Shown one piece after another: positions 22,737 to 31,369 of a stretch of DNA of 64,000 nt; position 1 is the first letter of the stretch, and each line of letters starts with the position of its first letter. This DNA comes from Oryzibacter oryziterrae. GTDB taxonomy: Bacteria > Pseudomonadota > Alphaproteobacteria > Rhizobiales > Pleomorphomonadaceae. A program made the translations under genes and the position numbers. The notes under the pieces are model-generated. The model saw only the letters and a program-made list of their open reading frames with translations, had not been told where the DNA came from and did no database searches. The stretch spans positions 62,001 to 126,000 of the forward strand of contig NZ_JAKJIC010000007.1 of assembly GCF_021864535.1 (NCBI RefSeq), written 5' to 3'.

Positions 22737-23918
22737 ATGAGCAGCAGGACCGACATCGTCATCGTTTCAGCCGGCCGTACGGCTGTGGGCGCCTTCAATG
22801 GCGCCTTTGCCGCGACACCAGCCCATGACCTCGGTGCTGCCGTCATCGCCAATGTCGCCGCCCGCGCCGGTGTCGCCCCGACCGAGATCGATGAAGTCAT
22901 CCTTGGCCAGGTGCTCACGGCCGGCCAGGGCCAGAACCCGGCCCGTCAGGCTGCCATCAAGGCCGGCCTCGCCATCGGCTCGACTGCCTGGAGCCTCAAC
23001 CAGGTCTGTGGCTCGGGCTTGCGCGCCGTCGCCCTTGGCGCCCAGCAGATTGCCGTCGGCGACGCCACCATCATCGTGGCGGGCGGCCAGGAAAACATGT
23101 CGCTGGCCCCCCATTGCGCGCATCTGCGTGCCGGTGTGAAGATGGGCGACTATTCCATGGTCGACACCATGATCAAGGACGGCCTGTGGGACGCCTTCAA
23201 TGGCTATCACATGGGTATCACCGCCGAGAACGTGGCCAAGGCCTTCGAGATCAGCCGCGAAACGCAGGACCACTATGCGGTCGCCTCCCAGAACAAGGCC
23301 GAGGCTGCGCAAGCTGCCGGCTTCTTCAAGGAAGAGATCGTTCCGATCACCATCAAGGGCCGCAAGGGTGACACCATCGTCGACGCCGACGAGTATATCA
23401 AGCCCGGCACCACCTATGACGCCATCGCCAAGTTGCGCCCCGCCTTCGCCAAGGACGGCACCGTCACCGCCGGCAACGCCTCGGGCCTCAACGACGGCGC
23501 GGCCGCCGTTCTGCTGATGAGCGCTGCGGAAGCCGATCGCCGCGGCCTGACGCCGATCGCCCGCATCGCCTCCTGGGCGACCGCCGGCGTCGATCCCGCC
23601 GTCATGGGCACCGGCCCGATCCCTGCTTCGCAGAAGGCGCTCGCCAAGGCCGGCTGGTCGGTCGGCGATCTCGATCTGGTCGAAGGCAACGAGGCCTTTG
23701 CCGCCCAGGCTTGCGCCGTCAACAAGGCCATGGGCTGGAACCCCGACATCGTCAACGTCAGCGGTGGTGCCATCGCCATCGGCCATCCGATCGGCGCCTC
23801 GGGCTGCCGCATCCTGGTCACCCTGCTGCACGAGATGACCCGCCGCGACGCCCACAAGGGCCTTGCGACGCTGTGCATCGGCGGCGGCATGGGCATTGCG
23901 CTGACCGTCGAGCGCTGA
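22737..23918 (+). CDS. phaA: Acetyl-CoA C-acetyltransferase (beta-ketothiolase)
   Basis: Condenses two acetyl-CoA to acetoacetyl-CoA, the first step of polyhydroxybutyrate synthesis. The 393-residue thiolase has C91 in [12 protein letters not shown]350 in [14 protein letters not shown] and C380 in [11 protein letters not shown], a complete catalytic triad. GGGAGG precedes the ATG at 22737 by six bases, excluding the longer frame. phaB follows 151 bp later on the same strand with its own ribosome site, so the pair supplies (R)-3-hydroxybutyryl-CoA. Confidence 0.95.
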   Translation: MSSRTDIVIVSAGRTAVGAFNGAFAATPAHDLGAAVIANVAARAGVAPTEIDEVILGQVLTAGQGQNPARQAAIKAGLAIGSTAWSLNQVCGSGLRAVALGAQQIAVGDATIIVAGGQENMSLAPHCAHLRAGVKMGDYSMVDTMIKDGLWDAFNGYHMGITAENVAKAFEISRETQDHYAVASQNKAEAAQAAGFFKEEIVPITIKGRKGDTIVDADEYIKPGTTYDAIAKLRPAFAKDGTVTAGNASGLNDGAAAVLLMSAAEADRRGLTPIARIASWATAGVDPAVMGTGPIPASQKALAKAGWSVGDLDLVEGNEAFAAQACAVNKAMGWNPDIVNVSGGAIAIGHPIGASGCRILVTLLHEMTRRDAHKGLATLCIGGGMGIALTVER

Positions 23919-23927
23919 TCCCTGTCT

Positions 23928-23967
23928 GCAGTCCCCGAGCGCGCGCCTGGCGCCGATCGGGGACTGC
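23928..23967 (+). terminator. Hairpin between phaA and phaB
   Basis: GCAGTCCCCGA and its exact complement TCGGGGACTGC form an 11-bp stem around an 18-base GC-rich loop, 10 bp after the phaA stop. No T-run follows, so it may be a weak terminator or a stem that protects the upstream message and lowers phaB expression. Confidence 0.45.
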
Positions 23968-24069
23968 GCCAGATTGAGTGGCTTGAGCAGACCACGCTCC
24001 AAGGCTTGAACATCGCAATCAATAAATAACTGGCTTCGCGTTCAAACGCAGCCGGAAGAGGGGAAAACC

Positions 24070-24798
24070 ATGTCCAAGGTCGCAGTCGTCACCGGTGGAA
24101 CCCGCGGCATCGGCGCCGCCATTTCCAAGGGGCTGAAGGAAGCCGGCTATACCGTCGCCGCCACCTTCGCCGGCAACCGCGAAAAGGCCGAAGCCTTCAA
24201 GGCAGAGACCGGCATCCACGTCTATCAGTGGGACGTTGCCGACGAAGCCGCCTGCAAGGCGGGCCTCGCACAGGTCGAGGCCGAACTCGGCGCTGTCGAG
24301 GTTCTGGTCAACAACGCCGGCATCACCCGCGACGGCATGTTCCACAAGATGACCTTCGACCAGTGGAAGGCCGTCCTGTCGACCAATCTCGACAGCATGT
24401 TCACCATGACCCGTCCGGTGATCGACGGCATGCGCAACCGCGGTAGCGGCCGCATCATCAACATTTCCTCGATCAACGGCCAGAAGGGCCAGATGGGCCA
24501 GACCAACTATTCGGCCGCCAAGGCCGGCGTGATCGGCTTCACCAAGGCGCTCGCCCAGGAAAACGCCTTCAAGGGGATCACGGTCAACTGCATCTGCCCG
24601 GGCTATATCGACACCGAGATGGTGCAGGCCGTTCCCGAGGATGTGCTCAAGAAGATCGTCGGCCAGATTCCCGTCGGCCGTCTCGGCAAGGCCGAGGAGA
24701 TCGCCGGCCTCGTCGCCTATCTGGCGTCCGACATCGCCGGCTTCATGACCGGCGCCGTGCTGACCATCAACGGCGGCCAGTATATCGCCAACGGCTGA
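24070..24798 (+). CDS. phaB: Acetoacetyl-CoA reductase
   Basis: NADPH-dependent short-chain dehydrogenase that reduces acetoacetyl-CoA to (R)-3-hydroxybutyryl-CoA for polyhydroxyalkanoate. The 242-residue protein has the cofactor motif TGGTRGIG, NNAG at 81-84, catalytic Y147 and K151 (YSAAK) and the PhaB-type FAGNREKAEAF and PGYIDTEMV segments. GAAGAGGGG lies just before the ATG. It is paired with phaA upstream and ends at a hairpin terminator. Confidence 0.95.
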   Translation: MSKVAVVTGGTRGIGAAISKGLKEAGYTVAATFAGNREKAEAFKAETGIHVYQWDVADEAACKAGLAQVEAELGAVEVLVNNAGITRDGMFHKMTFDQWKAVLSTNLDSMFTMTRPVIDGMRNRGSGRIINISSINGQKGQMGQTNYSAAKAGVIGFTKALAQENAFKGITVNCICPGYIDTEMVQAVPEDVLKKIVGQIPVGRLGKAEEIAGLVAYLASDIAGFMTGAVLTINGGQYIANG

Positions 24799-24867
24799 TC
24801 GCGATCAGCATCGGCTGGTCGGGCTGCGGTTCGCTCGCCAGGGCCTTGAAACCGGCAGCCCTCGGGA

Positions 24868-24897
24868 AGCTTCGGTCGCCTTCGCGACCGGAGCTTT
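24868..24897 (+). terminator. Terminator between phaB and the response regulator
   Basis: AAGCTTCGGTCGC pairs with GCGACCGGAGCTT around a CTTC loop, with one T-G wobble, and is followed by TTCC. The stem separates the convergent phaB and response-regulator genes and may work in both directions. Confidence 0.7.
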
Positions 24898-24900
24898 TCC

Positions 24901-25593
24901 TCAATCGGTCCCGGCCTTGGCGCGAAAGGCAAAACCCACACCCTGCAGGGTCTGCAAGGGCAACGCCGTGCCGGTACGGAGCTTCACCTTCGAGCGCAAG
25001 CGCGACAGGAGGACGTCGAGCGCTCGCCCGGAGGAACTCGCATTCCCCGGTTCCGAGATCAGCGCCTGAAGTTCCGCCCGGGTGACAACGTTGCCACCGG
25101 ACAGCACGATGCGATTGAGCAGCAGGGCCTCGCTCCGCGTGAGACGGACGCGCGCGCCATCGGGCGCAACCAGCTCGAGCGCCGCCCGGTCGAGAACCCA
25201 GCCGTCAGCGCCCGCCAACCCCGGCTTGCTGGGGCGGCGTCGTTCCGCAAGGCTGTTGATCGCGGCGGCCAGCTCACGGCAATCCACAGGCTTGACCAGA
25301 TAGAGATCGGCACCGGAATCATACCCGTTGACGCGATCATCGGTGGAATGCCGAACCGTCACCAGGATCAGCGCAAGATCGGTCTCCGCCCGCAACTGGC
25401 GGATCAGCGAAAAGCCGTCCTCGTGCGGCAGATTCACGTCGACCACCGCGACATCGAAGGACTCGGAGGAGACCCGCATCATCAGATCAAGGCCGCTACT
25501 CAGACCCACGACTTCGTGCCCAACCAGGGAAAGATAGTCGACAAGGCTGTCGCGCAAATCGGTGTCATCCTCGACAACAATCACCCTCGGCAT
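24901..25593 (-). CDS. OmpR/PhoB-type response regulator
   Basis: A 230-residue two-component regulator. The receiver domain has the acidic pair EDD near the N-terminus, the phospho-acceptor Asp in VVDVNLPHEDG and a Lys in VKPVDCREL. A winged-helix DNA-binding domain follows (about residues 130-225: LTRSEALLLNRIVLSGGNVVTRAELQALI ... ALDVLLSRLRSKV). It is divergent from the sensor kinase at 25918, and the two probably form a pair. The signal is unknown. Confidence 0.88.
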   Translation of the reverse strand: MPRVIVVEDDTDLRDSLVDYLSLVGHEVVGLSSGLDLMMRVSSESFDVAVVDVNLPHEDGFSLIRQLRAETDLALILVTVRHSTDDRVNGYDSGADLYLVKPVDCRELAAAINSLAERRRPSKPGLAGADGWVLDRAALELVAPDGARVRLTRSEALLLNRIVLSGGNVVTRAELQALISEPGNASSSGRALDVLLSRLRSKVKLRTGTALPLQTLQGVGFAFRAKAGTD

Positions 25594-25917
25594 CGTTTAT
25601 CCTCGGCAAGTCAAGGCATTGGAGTGTTGCGGCATCGATTTTGCCCCACCTAAAGCCACACATCCCCTCGGGGTTAAGCCCAAATACCTCACCTCAAACT
25701 GAAATGCAAATAATTGCATCGACTAAATCATAGGCGCGAGGATCTGAAATTTTTTCCCGATGTCAATGTTTTACGTCGGCAAGATCATGGCATCGATGAT
25801 TGTAACATACATGAAATGCACTCAATCAGGGTATACGTAGATTCTGCCATCTCCGATGTTGCAATGGATCCTGCGGCAGGCAAGAAAGAGAATCCGGGCA
25901 TCAATGAGTTTCACACA

Positions 25918-28032
25918 ATGTTGCGACTGCTGCTGCGCCTTTTACCTCTGATCGCAACCATCCTGATGGCAACCAACGCAGGTGCCACCGTAGAACCCGC
26001 ACGAATCAATCTGGCGGATGGGGCGGAAAGCTGGTCGCTCATCGGCCATGCCGACTTTTTCCAGCAACCGCACTCGTCACTGACCCTGGACGACATCCTC
26101 GATCACGGCGACACGCTGGACTTCCAACCGATTGTCTCCCCAATCTCTCTGGGACTGGTCGACGCCGATGTCTGGATTCGCATGGTGATCGACGGACGCG
26201 GCAATGCGGCGCCTGTGTATCTGGCGATTCAGCCGGCCGTTCTGAGCGGCATCACCATATTTGTGGAAAACGGCAAGGATGGCGCGGGACGCCCGACCTT
26301 CCTTCCGCAAGAGATCGGCAACGATACGCCTCTGCCCGTTCGAGCCCGTTTTGCCGCGGTCCGCGCCGCAGAGATCATACCGCTTGAAGATCGTCCTACT
26401 ACGGTCTTCCTGAAGGTCTGGGCACGGACCAATCTCAGTGTCCACGGGACGGTCTACAGCAGCAACGCCTTTATGACACAGGTATCATACTACAACCTGA
26501 GCATTGGCTTCTTCGTTGGCTGCTTCGCCATCCTGACGATCCTGAACTTGATCCATTGGCTCTATATCCGCGACCGCGATTACGCCCGCTATGGCATATT
26601 CACAGGCGCGATGTGCCTCTTCATGATCTGCTCCGTCGGCATCGGCCCTGACATCACCAGCAGCCTCAACAGCGAACTCATCCGCGAAATGCTGCTGCCG
26701 CTGACAATCATCCTGACGGGGACCGTCGTTGCCGGGGCCTTGAACACGCGCCCCTCCCGCCTTGTGCGCTACGGCCTCCGGTTTTGCCTGCTGGTCACCG
26801 GCACCTGCATGCTGTTCTGGCCCTTCGTCGGCATCAAGCAGATCATGATCTATCTCTATGCGCCGGCGATCATCGTGCTGCTGATTGGCATGATCGGCAG
26901 TTTCCGCCTGGCCCTCGTTTCGCGCGCCATGATCGACTGGCTCGGCGTTGTGGCCTTCTCAGCGCCCTTCGCTGGCATCATCGTGCTGCTGTCGCGCGAA
27001 AGGGGGCTGCTCCCCGCCGAAGTCTGGACCGACCTCGCCTTCCAAAAGGGCGTGCTGATCTTCGCCTGCTACCTGACAGCCTCCATGGCCATCAAGACCC
27101 ATCGTCTGTGGAACGAACAGAAGCAGGCAAAGGACGAGGCCATCCGGCTGTCGCGCCTGTCCGAGATCGAGGCGCTGCGCCTTGTGGAGACTCGAACGGC
27201 CGAACTGCGCCTCGCCAAGGAAACCGCAGAACTGGCGCTTGCCGCCGAACAGGCGAGCAAGCACGAGCAAATCCGTTTCATCGACGTCGTTGCCCATCAG
27301 TTCAAGACACCGCTCGCCATCATCAAGTCCAACACGGCCTCGATCATGATGTCACTGGCCCCGCTGGGGAGCGACAACCAGGCGCGTTTCACACGCATCG
27401 ACCGGGCCATCGGCAGGCTGGTGAAACTGCTCGACATCACCGCCCATCGCAGCCGGCTCAGCGGCTTTGCCGCCAAGCCGGCGCACTGTGCCGTGAAACT
27501 CTCGAACTTCACCCGCGACATCGTCGCCACCAAGTTCGCCCTCATGGGGGAAGGTCGCAGCATCAGCATCGCCGGGCACCTGCCGGAGGTGACTGTCCTT
27601 TTCGACCCCACCTACCTGGAACTTGTGCTGGCCAACCTGATCGACAATGCGGTCAAATTCTCACCGCCCGAAGCACCGGTGGTGATCACCTGCAGCTATG
27701 TCGGCGATATCGTTGAATGGACCGTGACCGACGAAGGCATCGGCATTCCCGAAGAAGAGCGCGCCCGCCTCACCGAACGCTTCTTCCGGGCAAGCAACTC
27801 CGGCAACACGGTAGGCATGGGCGTTGGCCTGCACATGGTGGAAGTCGCCGTGCGCGCCCACGACGGCGAGGTTCAGTTCCATCGTCGCGAGGATCGGGGC
27901 AGCATGGTCGTCGTCCGGATCCGCGCAGCGGAAGTGCCGGACATGGGGGACGTGTTCACCGATCCGCCGGAACGACCGCAGACAGGCGGCCCGCAGCCCA
28001 CGCTTCACAACGAGTCTTCCGGACACGCGTGA
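25918..28032 (+). CDS. 7TMR-DISM-type sensor histidine kinase
   Basis: A membrane sensor kinase of about 704 residues. A signal peptide (MLRLLLRLLPLIATILMATNAGA) is followed by a periplasmic 7TMR-DISM extracellular domain, seven hydrophobic helices (about residues 185-400), a coiled coil, and a kinase core with the H-box VVAHQFKTPLAIIKS, N-box NLIDNAVKFS, and G-boxes DEGIGIP and GMGVGLHMV. The open frame extends back to 25714; the ATG at 25918 was chosen because it places the signal peptide first, but no strong ribosome site decides. The 324 bp to the divergent response regulator are A/T-rich and hold no other gene. Confidence 0.82.
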   Translation: MLRLLLRLLPLIATILMATNAGATVEPARINLADGAESWSLIGHADFFQQPHSSLTLDDILDHGDTLDFQPIVSPISLGLVDADVWIRMVIDGRGNAAPVYLAIQPAVLSGITIFVENGKDGAGRPTFLPQEIGNDTPLPVRARFAAVRAAEIIPLEDRPTTVFLKVWARTNLSVHGTVYSSNAFMTQVSYYNLSIGFFVGCFAILTILNLIHWLYIRDRDYARYGIFTGAMCLFMICSVGIGPDITSSLNSELIREMLLPLTIILTGTVVAGALNTRPSRLVRYGLRFCLLVTGTCMLFWPFVGIKQIMIYLYAPAIIVLLIGMIGSFRLALVSRAMIDWLGVVAFSAPFAGIIVLLSRERGLLPAEVWTDLAFQKGVLIFACYLTASMAIKTHRLWNEQKQAKDEAIRLSRLSEIEALRLVETRTAELRLAKETAELALAAEQASKHEQIRFIDVVAHQFKTPLAIIKSNTASIMMSLAPLGSDNQARFTRIDRAIGRLVKLLDITAHRSRLSGFAAKPAHCAVKLSNFTRDIVATKFALMGEGRSISIAGHLPEVTVLFDPTYLELVLANLIDNAVKFSPPEAPVVITCSYVGDIVEWTVTDEGIGIPEEERARLTERFFRASNSGNTVGMGVGLHMVEVAVRAHDGEVQFHRREDRGSMVVVRIRAAEVPDMGDVFTDPPERPQTGGPQPTLHNESSGHA

Positions 28033-28062
28033 TGCCATGCGCGAAGGTTGATGAACCGGCGC

Positions 28063-28278
28063 TCAGTCCTTCGTCCCATCGGCCTTCTCGCTGCCATGCG
28101 GCCAGCGCACCAGGAACAACAGGGCGGCGTAGACAAACAGGGCGCCGGTGATGATCATCCAGGTGCTGTCGCGAAACACAAAGGTCTCAATCGCCGTCCA
28201 GACGCCAAGCGCCACCACCAGCACCACACGCCGCCAGAGCGGCCGATAGAACGGATGGTCGACATCAACAATCTTCAT
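28063..28278 (-). CDS. Small two-helix membrane protein
   Basis: A 71-residue protein starting MKIVDVDHPFYRPLWRR, with two hydrophobic helices (VVLVVALGVWTAIETFVF and MIITGALFVYAALLFLV). Proteins of this pattern are common small hypotheticals in Hyphomicrobiales; the function is unknown. GAGG lies nine bases before the ATG at 28278. The frame runs on to 28410, but that extension is partly made of the displaced tRNA-Leu 3' end and island DNA, so it is not the ancestral start. Before island insertion this gene lay just beyond tRNA-Leu(CAA). Confidence 0.7.
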   Translation of the reverse strand: MKIVDVDHPFYRPLWRRVVLVVALGVWTAIETFVFRDSTWMIITGALFVYAALLFLVRWPHGSEKADGTKD

Positions 28279-28337
28279 GGCCCGACCTCGCGCCTGGTCC
28301 GCAACAATAACCAGCGCCGTCGCGAACGCCCAGATAA

Positions 28338-28366
28338 GGAAACTTGGTGCCCAGGCCGGACTCGAA
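28338..28366. repeat. Left attachment site (displaced tRNA-Leu 3' end)
   Basis: GGAAACTTGGTGCCC then AGGCCGGACTCGAA: 29 nt identical to 52686-52715 except for one missing C. On the minus strand this is the T-arm, acceptor strand and CCA of tRNA-Leu(CAA) plus seven bases beyond. It has the same orientation as the copy in the intact tRNA, so it marks the far end of the island. Confidence 0.85.
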
Positions 28367-28418
28367 AAGACCAGGTAACCAATTGATTCTGCAGGCCCCA
28401 TATAACTCAACCTCTCCA

Positions 28419-28459
28419 GGATACCCCCATTTGTACCCCCGAAGGGAAGAGGTACCCCG
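28419..28459. promoter_or_regulatory. Integrase arm-type repeats, left end
   Basis: GATACCCCC, GTACCCCC and GTACCCC occur in tandem at 28420-28428, 28433-28440 and 28452-28458. The same ATACCCCC words occur next to the integrase at the right end. P4-type integrases bind such arm sites through their N-terminal domain; binding here is inferred. Confidence 0.55.
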
Positions 28460-28560
28460 ATGCCTGAAGCAGTTGGGACGCGCTGAAACTGAGTAACCTC
28501 TCGACGTTACAAATGCAACGCAGATGGAACACGTGCCGAATCAGGTCGCGAGAAACTCCT

Positions 28561-28584
28561 CGCGCGCGTGCGCGCGCGTTTTTT
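28561..28584 (+). terminator. Self-complementary CG tract followed by six T
   Basis: CGCGCGCG-TG-CGCGCGCG is an 18-base alternating purine-pyrimidine tract that can fold on itself or adopt Z-form, followed by TTTTTT. It could end rightward transcription entering the island from the chromosome. Confidence 0.45.
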
Positions 28585-28609
28585 GGGCGCGGAGACCCTT
28601 TCGCCTTGA

Positions 28610-28633
28610 CATGCATTTCCATGATATTCCCCG
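28610..28633 (+). repeat. 24-nt direct repeat, left of the HNH gene
   Basis: CATGCATTTCC-A-TGATA-T-TCCCCG matches the copy at 29742-29765 in 22 of 24 positions. The two copies bracket the HNH endonuclease gene. A related inverted copy lies at the integrase 3' end (51254-51270). Confidence 0.6.
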
Positions 28634-28737
28634 AGCATGGCGGGCGAGGGAGTGACGGGGACGCAAACGGCAGGCTCTGGAAGCTGCCGGGCTTCCGATG
28701 TCCTTGACAGGGGGGCCCTGGAAGCGATGATTTTGCA

Positions 28738-29664
28738 ATGGCAAAGGCAATTCTGACCACCAAGGTCGACCCGACCTACGACGACCGCCCGGAGGAGCGC
28801 TATCATTTCCCGCGCACCTATCTTCGGCAGGTCGAGGCCGCTCTTGGCGACTGGATCATCTACTACGAGCCAAGGCGGGCCTCAGGCGACGTGATGAGCC
28901 GGGGCGGCAGGCAGGCCTATTTCGCCACGGCCAGGCTGGACGCGATCATCCCTGACCCGGTGCGCGCCGATCATTTCTATGCGCTGGTCAGCGACTATCT
29001 TGAGTTCGAACATGCCGTACCGTTCAGAGAGGCTGATGCGACCTATGAAGGGGCTTTGACCAAGTCGGACGGCAGCACCAACAAGGGGCAATTCGGGCGC
29101 GTCGTGCGTAAGCTGCCGGATTTTGAATATGACCGCATCCTGCAGGCTGGCTTGGCGTTCACCTTGGGCCGAGAGCCCCGGATGCGGCCGGACGGCGATG
29201 TGCCAGAGGAGCTGGTTCCTGGTTTTGCCCACCCCGCCCAAGCGGACTATGAAGTTGAAAGGCGCATCGTCGAACAGCTGGTCTCACGTCCTTTCCGCGA
29301 GCGCGCCTTCTCGACTGCCGTCAAGGCAGCCTACATCGACACCTGCGCGATGACCGGCCTCAAGATCATCAACGGCGGCGGCCGCTCCGAGGTACAGGCC
29401 GCTCACATACGGCCAGTCGCCGACCGCGGTCCAGATGCCGTCTCCAATGGCTTGGCCCTATCGGCCACCATTCAGTGGATGTTCGACCGAGGCCTTGTAT
29501 CCGTGGATGACGACTACAGCCTGCTGATTGCAGGGAACACAGCACCGGATACGGTGAGCCGCCTGCTGGTGCCTGAGCGCAAGCTCCGGCTTCCCGCCCG
29601 GCCCGAGCTTTGGCCTGCCCAGAAGTATCTCGACTATCACCGGCAACACGTCTTCAAGGGATGA
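28738..29664 (+). CDS. HNH endonuclease
   Basis: A 308-residue protein with a C-terminal HNH nuclease domain of the HNH_2 type: YIDTCAMTGLKI, then AAHIRPVADRGPDAVSNGLALSATIQWMFDRGLVSV, where the AAHI histidine, the N and the later H-like FDRG segment form the beta-beta-alpha-metal fold. The N-terminal half (DWIIYYEPRR, AYFATARLDAI, VSDYLEFEHAVPF) resembles the DNA-recognition part found in similar island proteins. It is probably a restriction-type or mobile-DNA nuclease. It has no methylase partner nearby and is bracketed by 24-nt direct repeats, suggesting it was gained as a separate cargo unit. Confidence 0.8.
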   Translation: MAKAILTTKVDPTYDDRPEERYHFPRTYLRQVEAALGDWIIYYEPRRASGDVMSRGGRQAYFATARLDAIIPDPVRADHFYALVSDYLEFEHAVPFREADATYEGALTKSDGSTNKGQFGRVVRKLPDFEYDRILQAGLAFTLGREPRMRPDGDVPEELVPGFAHPAQADYEVERRIVEQLVSRPFRERAFSTAVKAAYIDTCAMTGLKIINGGGRSEVQAAHIRPVADRGPDAVSNGLALSATIQWMFDRGLVSVDDDYSLLIAGNTAPDTVSRLLVPERKLRLPARPELWPAQKYLDYHRQHVFKG

Positions 29665-29741
29665 GGCTGGCAGAGGCGCAATGGCCGGTCGGCCGCTCCG
29701 ACGCCTGGTCTGTCCAACGGGCTGCCATTTGCGTGATATTC

Positions 29742-29765
29742 CATGCATTTCCGTGATAATCCCCG
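29742..29765 (+). repeat. 24-nt direct repeat, right of the HNH gene
   Basis: Second copy of the repeat at 28610-28633. Within and beyond it, CGTGATAATC (29752-29761) pairs exactly with GATTATCACG (29783-29792), giving a 10-bp inverted repeat with a 21-base spacer. The right arm covers the stop codon of the minus-strand ADP-ribosylglycohydrolase gene, so it could also act as its 3' hairpin. Confidence 0.6.
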
Positions 29766-29787
29766 GCCCTCACCGTGATGGCGATTA

Positions 29788-31281
29788 TCACGCCCGTGAT
29801 TCACAGGCTTTCCGCCAAAGTCCCTCGGCCATGCCCTCGATACGCGGACGCCAGGCGAGTTTGTCGCGCCACTCAGGCGGGATGGCCCGGAGTCCATAGA
29901 GCGCGCCGGCGAGCTGCCCGGCGATTGCGGCGGTGGTATCGGCATCATCGCGCAAGTTTGCGGCCATGAGGATGGCCTCGCGGAAGGACATCGTACTGCC
30001 GATACACCAGAGGGCCGCCTCCAGGGCGTCGACCACGTAACCGCTGCCCGAGATGGCGTTGCGGTGCTTGCCACGCCAACAGCCCGCGGCAATCGCCGCG
30101 ATGCGTTCGCTTCCTGCAAAGCTGCGCGGGGCGAGCACGGCTTCGCGAGGCGCGCCGGCGATCGCCTCGGCCAGCATATCGGCGAACAGCACGCAGGCGT
30201 CCACCGCCTCGGCCGCACCATGGGTCGTCTGGCTTTGCCCGGCGGCGACAGATCGCCGAACCTCAGGGTCGTTCCAATGACGGATGGCGACGGGGGCAAG
30301 GCGCATCAGGCTGCCATTGCCGGCGGAATGCGGGTCTGTCGAGCCGGCCATGGGATTGCCGGTCGCCATCCATTCGCGGATTGCCGCGCGCGTCGTGTTG
30401 CCGATGTCGAAGCAGACGCCTGTATGGATATAGTCACCCTTGGCCATCCAACCCTCGAAGCGCTGCATCAGGTCACGGGCATCGAAGCTTTCGCAAACCT
30501 GGAGGCTGTCGGTCAGTGCGAGAGCCATGGCCGTATCGTCGGTCCAGCCGCCCGGCTGCAGATGAAACGGACCGCCGCCGATCATGTCGGTCAGGCGTTC
30601 GGCCTTGTCGTTACGGCGGGCGAACTCCAACGTGGTGCCGAGTGCATCGCCGACGGCCAGGCCGACGAGCGCCCCAACCGCCCGGTCCATGCGAGACGCC
30701 TCGTCCTGCGCCGGCGCCGCCTCCATGACCGGCATGATGGCCAGCACGTGGCCGAACTGGACAGTTGTCTCGATCGCCCCCTTGCGGACAGCCCGCACCT
30801 GTTCGACCGCCGTCTGAGGTGCCATGCCCAGTTCGGCAGCCAGCCGCGCGGCAATGGTTCCCGCTCGTCCGAGGCCGCCCTTGCAATGAACCAGGACGTT
30901 GAAGCCATCGCGCAGCCGGGCGCGGATCCCCGGGCCATGCACATGCCACAGAGCCTCGAAGGCCGCCCCCGGAGCGGTCACATCGGCAATGGGCAGATGC
31001 AGCCACGCCATGTGCCGCCGCTCCACTTCCCTGCCAAGCATGGGCACCTTGAGGTCTTCCAGCTCGTGGGCTTCCACCAGCGTGACGATTGCGGACGCAC
31101 CCCAGGCGGCGATGGCGTCGAGATCCACCCCGAGGTCACGATCCCAGGCGCCTGTCAGCGCCTGCGGATCCTTTTTGCCAGGGCAGAAGGTAATGCCGAT
31201 GCGCCCGAAGCCAGGCCCCACCACAAGCTCGGCAATCTGCAACGGATGGTTCTTGCTGGTGCGCGCGGCAGCGTGGGACAT
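29788..31281 (-). CDS. Phosphatase-ADP-ribosylglycohydrolase fusion
   Basis: A 497-residue two-domain enzyme. Residues about 15-190 form a cysteine phosphatase of the CDKN3/dual-specificity type, with D100 as possible general acid and the P-loop HCKGGLGRAGT (nucleophile C133, R139). Residues about 198-497 form a DraG-type ADP-ribosylglycohydrolase: GALVGLAVGDALGTTLEF, the metal-binding GGWTDDTAMAL, GNGSLMRLAPVA and DDADTTAAIAGQLAG, all intact. It should release ADP-ribose from a modified substrate, while the first domain removes a phosphate, but no substrate is visible. GGAGG precedes the ATG at 31281, deciding the start. It is divergent from the NrtR-like gene and shares its operators. Confidence 0.85.
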   Translation of the reverse strand: MSHAAARTSKNHPLQIAELVVGPGFGRIGITFCPGKKDPQALTGAWDRDLGVDLDAIAAWGASAIVTLVEAHELEDLKVPMLGREVERRHMAWLHLPIADVTAPGAAFEALWHVHGPGIRARLRDGFNVLVHCKGGLGRAGTIAARLAAELGMAPQTAVEQVRAVRKGAIETTVQFGHVLAIMPVMEAAPAQDEASRMDRAVGALVGLAVGDALGTTLEFARRNDKAERLTDMIGGGPFHLQPGGWTDDTAMALALTDSLQVCESFDARDLMQRFEGWMAKGDYIHTGVCFDIGNTTRAAIREWMATGNPMAGSTDPHSAGNGSLMRLAPVAIRHWNDPEVRRSVAAGQSQTTHGAAEAVDACVLFADMLAEAIAGAPREAVLAPRSFAGSERIAAIAAGCWRGKHRNAISGSGYVVDALEAALWCIGSTMSFREAILMAANLRDDADTTAAIAGQLAGALYGLRAIPPEWRDKLAWRPRIEGMAEGLWRKACESRA

Positions 31282-31321
31282 CGGAATTCCTCCCCCGATT
31301 GTGGTCCGATCGATCATCTTG

Positions 31322-31369
31322 GTGTATGAATGACACTAACACGACCGAATGTAAGTGTAAACATGACAC
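31322..31369. promoter_or_regulatory. Two NrtR-type operator palindromes
   Basis: GTGT-N7-ACAC occurs twice: GTGTATGAATGACAC at 31322-31336 and GTGTAAACATGACAC at 31355-31369. The copies are 33 bp apart, about three helical turns, so two dimers could bind the same face. The second covers the ATG of the Nudix regulator. They lie in the gap shared by the divergent ADP-ribosylglycohydrolase gene, so both genes may be controlled together. Confidence 0.65.

Noticed and set aside
28338-28366. A second tRNA-Leu gene at the left island edge
   Set aside because: Only the T-arm, acceptor and CCA part is present; no anticodon or D-arm precedes it. It is the displaced att copy.
28279-28410. N-terminal extension of the small membrane protein to an ATG at 28410
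   Set aside because: The extra residues are encoded by the att repeat and island DNA; a good ribosome site and the conserved-looking start are at 28278.
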